Position numbers and translations under genes: made by a program
The notes under the pieces: generated by a model
What the model was told of the DNA's origin: nothing
Database searches by the model: none
Seen by the model: only the letters and a program-made list of their open reading frames with translations
DNA from: Defluviitaleaceae bacterium
Lineage (GTDB): Bacteria; Bacillota; Clostridia; Lachnospirales; WRAX01
Direction: 5' to 3'
Assembly: GCA_009781625.1 (NCBI GenBank)
Contig: WQVI01000011.1
Span: 1-34,637 of the forward strand
Length of the DNA stretch: 34,637 nucleotides
Shown: positions 30,365 to 34,637 of the stretch, piece by piece
Numbering within the stretch: the stretch's first letter is position 1
Layout: every line of letters begins with the position of its first letter

Positions 30365-30822
30365 TGAAGGGCATAAGGCAGGTCTCTGTAAAAGACAGGC
30401 CTTTTTTGTGTCGTCCGATATATCAGGACGGCAAAGGTGGCAAGCTGCTGCGCTCTGAAAAGCACAATCTGCGCGGCAAGCCGGATTTCGTCTTTAAAAA
30501 TATCATAACGGGCCGTCTTGTGCCGATGGAGCTAAAAAGCGGGGAAGTTGAGGACGAACCCCGCCATGGAGATATAATGCAGCTGGCCGCCTATTTTTTG
30601 ATAATTGAAGAAGCCATGGGCAAACGGCCAAAAAAAGGCTATCTGCGCTACAAAAACGCTATGTTTAAAATAAAAAACACGGCGCGTCTCCATAAAGCAC
30701 TGCTGGCCGTGGTGGGTGACATGAGAAAGATGTTGATTACAGGGGCAGGAGAGGCAAACCCATCCTTTGTCCATTGTCGATATTGCGTGGCAAATGGCAC
30801 CGTGTGCGAATTTGTTGATTAG
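30361..30822 (+). CDS. C-terminal half of a split Cas4-like PD-(D/E)XK nuclease
   Basis: The protein has 153 residues. The nuclease core is complete: G39-KPD42 (metal Asp), MELKSGE with E57 and K59, and Q74-LAAY78 (the QxxxY motif). C139, C142 and C149 (HCRYC..VC) would be the three C-terminal Fe-S cysteines of Cas4. No cas1, cas2 or repeat array is present, so this is a solo Cas4-like protein. Its stop codon TAG (30820-30822) is formed by the TA target plus the first G of MITE copy B; before insertion the frame would have ended TAA at the same place. Confidence 0.75.
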   Translation: MMKGIRQVSVKDRPFLCRPIYQDGKGGKLLRSEKHNLRGKPDFVFKNIITGRLVPMELKSGEVEDEPRHGDIMQLAAYFLIIEEAMGKRPKKGYLRYKNAMFKIKNTARLHKALLAVVGDMRKMLITGAGEANPSFVHCRYCVANGTVCEFVD

Positions 30823-30999
30823 GCCTGTTCCCACTAACGAAAACGCATATTTGCGGTCAATATTTCCGCCACTCTGGTGGCGACGGCACCTTCGTCCTAG
30901 CGTGCCTTTAGGCACGGTGACGACGACAGTCCTCAGCTCCTTGATTGGCGAAAAATCGCCTCACAAATCTACATTTTCTTATAGTGGGAACAGGCCCTA
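30820..30999. mobile_element. MITE type A/B, copy B, supplying stop codons to both neighbours
   Basis: An inverted copy of the element at 23997-24161, with the same TAGGGCCTGTTCCCACTA-type ends and TA flanks (30820-30821, 30998-30999). It is 15 bases longer because of an expanded centre. Both genes that converge on it, 30361-30822 (+) and 30997-31980 (-), end in a TAG made of the TA and the first G of the element. The hairpin could also act as a bidirectional transcription stop. Confidence 0.9.
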
Positions 31000-31980
31000 A
31001 TCATCTGCTATGTAGGTAGTCTCAAGATATCCAAATTTATACCCAACCCATTTGCTGATATTGATGGCATGTATATTTGTTGGGTGATGATGCACAAACA
31101 TCTTTTCAAAGCTTACATCTTCCGACAGCTTTTTGTACATGGCCGCGTAAAGCCATTTGCCTAGGCCTCTGCCTCTATACGCCCCTTTCACCCCTATCAT
31201 AAACTGATAAGGAAAGCGAGGGTCATCGTTGTTAACGGAGACATTTGTCATCGCAACTGGCTCATTTTCCGCATTAAAAATCATATAGCAGTGATGCACC
31301 ATACTTCTCTTGGCGCTATTTTCGTTTATCTGCTTTTGCTTGTCGGGATATGTCACAAATTGTACAAAGCCCTCTTCTGTTACATCCGGCATATCGTCCT
31401 GAAGCTCCATAAACAGATCGCAATAATGCTTAATATGCTCCTCTGAAGTTGCATCAACATACGCGATGCGCAAATCGCTGTTTTTCGCTTGATATTCTTC
31501 GGCAGCTTTGCTTAGCAAGTCCGCATCAATATCCGCTTTATCCAAAATGTATGTATTTCCCCTAAGCTGCACCTTGCAAGAGAACCTCTCAATCAGCGTA
31601 TCCAATTCATCATTATATGTTGTTATAGCAATTTGCCCATGCTCTTCCAGCTTTCCTTGGACAAATTTGGCCAGACATTCAACCAAAAGCTTGGTCACAG
31701 GCAATTTGCATAGTTCTATAGTCAGCTTATATCGCTCTTTCCCGCCCCAGTCCGCATATCTAGCAAAACTCATAATGCCGCAGAGTGATAAACCGTTCTT
31801 GATTACGAACAGTTCGTTGCTATTCCCCGAAAAGGTTGATAAAAACAAATCTCTATATTCATTAGCATCCCTGTGCCGCTTCAAAAATCCGTATTTTTCA
31901 ACTATGAGGCAATTTGCTGCGTACAGGCCCTGCAATTCCTCGGTCGCCAAACTATCAATTTCAACCTTGATAATTTCCAT
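30997..31980 (-). CDS. Double-domain GNAT N-acetyltransferase
   Basis: The protein has 327 residues. An N-terminal, degenerate GNAT-like half (about 1-150) and a C-terminal active-looking GNAT half carry MIGVKGAYRGRGLGKWLYAA (acetyl-CoA loop RGRGLG) and TNIHAINISKWVGYKFGY. This tandem layout recalls mycothiol-synthase-like acetyltransferases; the substrate is unknown. AAAGGCGG lies 10 bases before ATG 31980. The stop TAG is built from the end of MITE B. The promoter may lie within MITE D just upstream. Confidence 0.82.
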   Translation of the reverse strand: MEIIKVEIDSLATEELQGLYAANCLIVEKYGFLKRHRDANEYRDLFLSTFSGNSNELFVIKNGLSLCGIMSFARYADWGGKERYKLTIELCKLPVTKLLVECLAKFVQGKLEEHGQIAITTYNDELDTLIERFSCKVQLRGNTYILDKADIDADLLSKAAEEYQAKNSDLRIAYVDATSEEHIKHYCDLFMELQDDMPDVTEEGFVQFVTYPDKQKQINENSAKRSMVHHCYMIFNAENEPVAMTNVSVNNDDPRFPYQFMIGVKGAYRGRGLGKWLYAAMYKKLSEDVSFEKMFVHHHPTNIHAINISKWVGYKFGYLETTYIADD

Positions 31981-32004
31981 ATAGCGCTTACCGCCTTTCT
32001 CTAG

Positions 32005-32118
32005 TAGACCTGTTCGTAAACCCTAATTTCTACTTAGCGAAATAGATTTTCAGCTTGCATAGGTCAAGCGTGGAAAATTGTATTGAGCTTAGTAGAAATA
32101 GGTTTACGAATAGGTCTA
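32005..32118. mobile_element. MITE type D (GACCTGTTCGTAAACC ends)
   Basis: A 114-base palindromic unit. Left TAGACCTGTTCGTAAACC and right GGTTTACGAATAGGTCTA are inverted repeats that include the flanking TA. It sits between the double-GNAT gene and the RCC1-lipoprotein gene and provides the latter's stop codon. On the minus strand TTGACC-N17-TATTTC occurs inside, a weak promoter candidate for the GNAT gene. Confidence 0.85.
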
Positions 32119-33288
32119 ATAGGCCATTCGCTTGGGGAGATGCCTCTCAACCCTGGTGCCATCCCCCAGCTGCCCGCTGTCATTTCTGCCCCAGCTCCAA
32201 ATATTTCCATGGACATCTAGGCCTAAGCTGTGCCCTACACCTACAGCTCCGGACACCATCCCATCCAAAACCCTTTGGGGATAGGTTCCTCTGGACCAGT
32301 TAGGCTCAACTTCACCGATTCCAAGCTGCCCATGGTCGTTGTTCCCAAAAGTCCAAAGTCCCCCGTCCAAAGTGATGATCATAGTGGTGCTACTGGAAAA
32401 AGCACTGACATAAGCCACGTCTTCCATGATTTGGATAGGAAAAAAATGGTCTTCAGTGGTACCATCCCCAAGCTGTCCGGCAAAATTATGGCCCCAACCC
32501 CATAAAACATCGTCATTGGTGATTGCATAAGTGGTTTGTTGTCCCGCCTGTACAAACCTAACATTATCCTTAATGGCTACAGGCGCACTTCGCCCTTCAC
32601 CGGCGTCATCTCCAAGCTGCCCGCGAAAATTGCCGCCCCAAGTCCACATCACACCATCAGCATCAAGGGCCACAGTATGCACAGACCCCAGTGCTACCGC
32701 TACAATGTCATCCATGACATGTATGGGCAAATGACTATCATCATTGGTTCCGTCTCCAAGCCGCCCCCAGGTATTGCTACCGCTACCCCAAGTCCAAAGC
32801 CTTCCTTCCGTATCAATGGCCGCGCTATGGCCCATTCCTGCCGTACCAGCCGCCGCCGCGACGATGTTATCCATAATATGCACAGGCTCTGTACGAAATG
32901 TTGTAGTTCCGTCGCCAAGCTGCCCGTAAGCATTGTTTCCAAAGGCCCAAAGTCCGCCGTCTTTATCAATGACAAGATTATGATAGCGGCCCGATGCAAT
33001 TTGGCTTACATTTTCCATAAACAAAACAGGTAAAGATTCGCGCCTGGCAATGCCAGACCCGCCGCCCCAGGCCCACAAGCGCCCATCTTCACCCAAGCCA
33101 AAGCTAGATGTATATCCTGCGCCAACGGCCGCAAAGGGCCCTTGGGGTGTAGTAGACTCAGGCGTCTGCGTTGCCTCAACCACCGATCCCTCTGCCGAAT
33201 ATGTCATATAGTTTTCGTTAGTGCTTTCACAAGCTACAAGCATTATCAGAAGCATTAAAAGTGCTGCCAAACAAACAAAACGTTTCAT
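32116..33288 (-). CDS. Lipoprotein with RCC1-type beta-propeller repeats
   Basis: The protein has 390 residues. A signal peptide ends in the lipobox LVAC (about residue 20), then a 35-residue Ser/Thr/Glu-rich spacer, then seven RCC1-like blades. Each blade carries the G-x-x-H/T-S-x-x-x-D/E-x-x-G-x-L/V-W-x-W/F-G pattern with Q-L-G-D-G, for example LWAFGNNAYGQLGDGT, VMWTWGGNFRGQLGD and IWSWGRNDSGQLGDG. Bacterial RCC1 lipoproteins are thought to bind partners at the surface; the ligand is unknown. GGAGG precedes ATG 33288. The stop TAG comes from MITE D; without it the protein would gain one Tyr before TAG. Confidence 0.88.
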   Translation of the reverse strand: MKRFVCLAALLMLLIMLVACESTNENYMTYSAEGSVVEATQTPESTTPQGPFAAVGAGYTSSFGLGEDGRLWAWGGGSGIARRESLPVLFMENVSQIASGRYHNLVIDKDGGLWAFGNNAYGQLGDGTTTFRTEPVHIMDNIVAAAAGTAGMGHSAAIDTEGRLWTWGSGSNTWGRLGDGTNDDSHLPIHVMDDIVAVALGSVHTVALDADGVMWTWGGNFRGQLGDDAGEGRSAPVAIKDNVRFVQAGQQTTYAITNDDVLWGWGHNFAGQLGDGTTEDHFFPIQIMEDVAYVSAFSSSTTMIITLDGGLWTFGNNDHGQLGIGEVEPNWSRGTYPQRVLDGMVSGAVGVGHSLGLDVHGNIWSWGRNDSGQLGDGTRVERHLPKRMAY

Positions 33289-33341
33289 TGTATTCCTCCG
33301 TTATATAGCCATATGGTGAAACAACCGCAGCTTATGAAAAA

Positions 33342-33366
33342 CAGGGGCGGCAGAGCGCCGCCCCTG
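33342..33366 (-). terminator. Terminator of the aminopeptidase transcript
   Basis: CAGGGGCGGC and GCCGCCCCTG form a perfect 10-base GC-rich stem around a 5-base loop, followed on the minus strand by TTTTT. It lies about 105 bases after the M29 gene, with MITE E in between. Confidence 0.88.
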
Positions 33367-33367
33367 C

Positions 33368-33462
33368 TAGGCCTGTCCTGAAACTTTATCGAACTAATTT
33401 CTTAGCGCGTGTTGCTGCGCACCAAAGAAATTGCGTGAGATAGTTTCAAAACAGGCTTTCTA
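33368..33462. mobile_element. MITE type E (GGCCTGTCCTGAAAC ends)
   Basis: A 95-base palindrome with imperfect ends: TAGGCCTGTCCTGAAACT at the left and GTTTCAAAACAGGC at the right, then TTTCTA. An inner AATTTCTT..GCG stem pairs across a GTGTTGCT loop. It lacks coding capacity. It sits 10 bases after the M29 stop and before that gene's terminator. Confidence 0.7.
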
Positions 33463-33471
33463 ATGGTTATT

Positions 33472-34587
33472 TTATAAGAAGTTTTCTGGGTTAAGGCATT
33501 TTAGCTCGTCAACGACATACAGCCCATCTTGACGCACCAATACATCATCAAAATACATATTGCCGCCGCCGTATTCCGGTGTTTGTATCAGTATCAAGTC
33601 CCAATGTACTGCGCTGCGGTTGCCGTTAAAGGAGATATCGTAGGCGTTGCCGGGTGTAAGATGTATGCTGCCCGCTATTTTCTCATCAAAGAGGGTATTT
33701 TTCATGGGCTTGTTGATATAAGGATTTGTGCCGATGGCAAATTCGCCTATATAGCGCGCGCCTTCGTCTGTATCCAAAATTGACATAAGTTTTTCGTTGT
33801 TATTAGCCGAAGCATTGACAATTTTGCCGTTTTCAAATTCAAACACAACATTTTCAAAGGTGAAGCCCTGATATACGCTTGGGCAGTTGTAAGAAATTTT
33901 GCCGTTTACGCTGTCGCGCACGGGTGCCAGGTACACCTCGCCGTCAGGGATGTTAAATTTGCCGTCGCAATTTATTGGAGGCATACCTTTGATGGAGAAT
34001 GTAATGTCAGTACCGGGGGCTGTAAGGCGCACCTTGTCTGTCTTTTTCATCATCTCAACCAGCTTGTCTTGCGCGGCAGAAAGCTTGCTGTAGTCTAAAT
34101 TGCACACATTGAAGTAAAATTCTTCAAAGCTTTCAAGGCTTGTGTCCATGGCGTATGCAAAGCCATAGTTTGGATAAATCATTACGCACCACTTTGTTTT
34201 TGGCACACGTATCTCCGTATGTACTTTCTTTGCGTACAGCGTTGCAAAAAGACCCATTTTGTCGCTTGGCACATCGGCCAGCTCTGATGGGTTAAAGTCG
34301 CCACGGATGCCCACATAGGCGTCCATTTGGCTCATTAAAGATGCATCCACCTCAGCTTGCATTTTGTGCTGCTCTTCTGTGCCGCCAAGCAAAAGCTCGC
34401 GGCGGATGCTGTTAAGATAGGTGTTAACAAAAGGCACACCGCCCACCTTGTACACCTCTTTAACAATTTGGCGTACCAGCGGCATAGATTCTGCACCAAA
34501 GTGCTGAATTAAAATTTTCTCGCCCTTTTTCAGGCTAACAGAATAGTTTACGATATTCTGTGCCAGCTTTACAATTCTTTCGTCCAT
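33472..34587 (-). CDS. M29-family aminopeptidase
   Basis: The protein has 371 residues from ATG 34587 (GGAG 8 bases upstream); the ATG ten codons earlier overlaps no site. The plan is that of M29 thermophilic-type aminopeptidases (aminopeptidase T/PepS): an N-terminal domain with GEKILIQHFGAESMPLVRQI and a metal domain with IPDGEVYLAPV, GARYIGEFAIGTN, GSIHLTPGNAYD and SAVHWDLI, holding the Glu/His/Asp ligands of the two-metal site. It removes N-terminal residues from peptides. It is a cytosolic, single-gene unit with its own terminator. The 50 bases upstream (to the window end) show the start region only. Confidence 0.9.
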   Translation of the reverse strand: MDERIVKLAQNIVNYSVSLKKGEKILIQHFGAESMPLVRQIVKEVYKVGGVPFVNTYLNSIRRELLLGGTEEQHKMQAEVDASLMSQMDAYVGIRGDFNPSELADVPSDKMGLFATLYAKKVHTEIRVPKTKWCVMIYPNYGFAYAMDTSLESFEEFYFNVCNLDYSKLSAAQDKLVEMMKKTDKVRLTAPGTDITFSIKGMPPINCDGKFNIPDGEVYLAPVRDSVNGKISYNCPSVYQGFTFENVVFEFENGKIVNASANNNEKLMSILDTDEGARYIGEFAIGTNPYINKPMKNTLFDEKIAGSIHLTPGNAYDISFNGNRSAVHWDLILIQTPEYGGGNMYFDDVLVRQDGLYVVDELKCLNPENFL

Positions 34588-34637
34588 TTTGCTCTCTCCT
34601 TTATTATTGTATTTCATTGCTTCCCCATTTGATGGCG

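Noticed and set aside
30068-30822. CRISPR-Cas system suggested by a Cas4-like nuclease
   Set aside because: No cas1, cas2, effector genes or regularly spaced direct repeats are present in the window. Solo Cas4-like nucleases are common.
32055-32303. Plus-strand frames across 32055-33033
   Set aside because: They are antisense to the RCC1 repeats and appear only because the repeats have regular codon use.

Overview
The window is chromosomal DNA from a moderately low-GC Firmicute, most likely a class Clostridia bacterium of Lachnospiraceae-like gene content. The evidence is a bL27 with the cleavable Firmicutes N-terminal extension plus its protease Prp, the redox sensor Rex, a WalR/WalK-like two-component pair, YhaM, a GerMN protein and ComEA/ComEC. 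No rRNA, tRNA or CRISPR array was seen, and the species cannot be named from sequence alone.

Positions 10742 to 59 (minus strand) form a long tightly packed gene run driven by a consensus promoter: comEA, response regulator, histidine kinase, GerMN protein, small membrane protein, comEC, SHOCT membrane protein, holA, P-loop kinase, membrane protein, GNAT, small basic ORF. A palindromic MITE-like element interrupts the holA/kinase junction. The far end runs into the tail of an IS630-family transposase. An MFS transporter is divergent at 10814-12064.

Positions 12107-19606 (minus strand) hold translation and RNA genes: rex and a DUF445 gene, rpsO, a GNAT remnant, pnp, dut, two paralogous membrane proteins, then rplU-prp-rpmA. 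The two membrane genes arose by a tandem duplication that also copied the 3' end of dut, leaving a readable dut-tail fossil between them. The rplU promoter -35 box lies inside the coding end of the second paralogue. The Prp seems to lack the usual catalytic GHA loop.

Positions 19686-23935 (plus strand) hold a 36-residue holin-like toxin locus (type I toxin style), an ABC-F ATPase, a small membrane protein/XRE regulator pair with twin CAAG-N4-CTTG operator candidates, and yhaM.

Positions 23997-34587 are an accessory region full of palindromic 95-180 bp elements. Four types (A/B, C, D, E) share the terminal signature TAG(n)CCTGT and sit at TA or TTA targets. Between inverted copies A and B lie traX, a disrupted membrane gene, two surface lipoproteins (DUF2807 and DUF4097 types), a DUF2314-ankyrin protein, a zinc-ribbon membrane protein, a CapA-like protein and a Cas4-like nuclease split into two overlapping ORFs. 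Beyond are a double-GNAT protein, an RCC1-repeat lipoprotein and an M29 aminopeptidase. The most unusual theme is that several elements abut or rebuild stop codons: because the terminal repeat begins with G after the TA target, insertion regenerates TAG, so genes survive with intact ends. This is clearest at 30820-30999, where one insertion supplies stops for two convergent genes.
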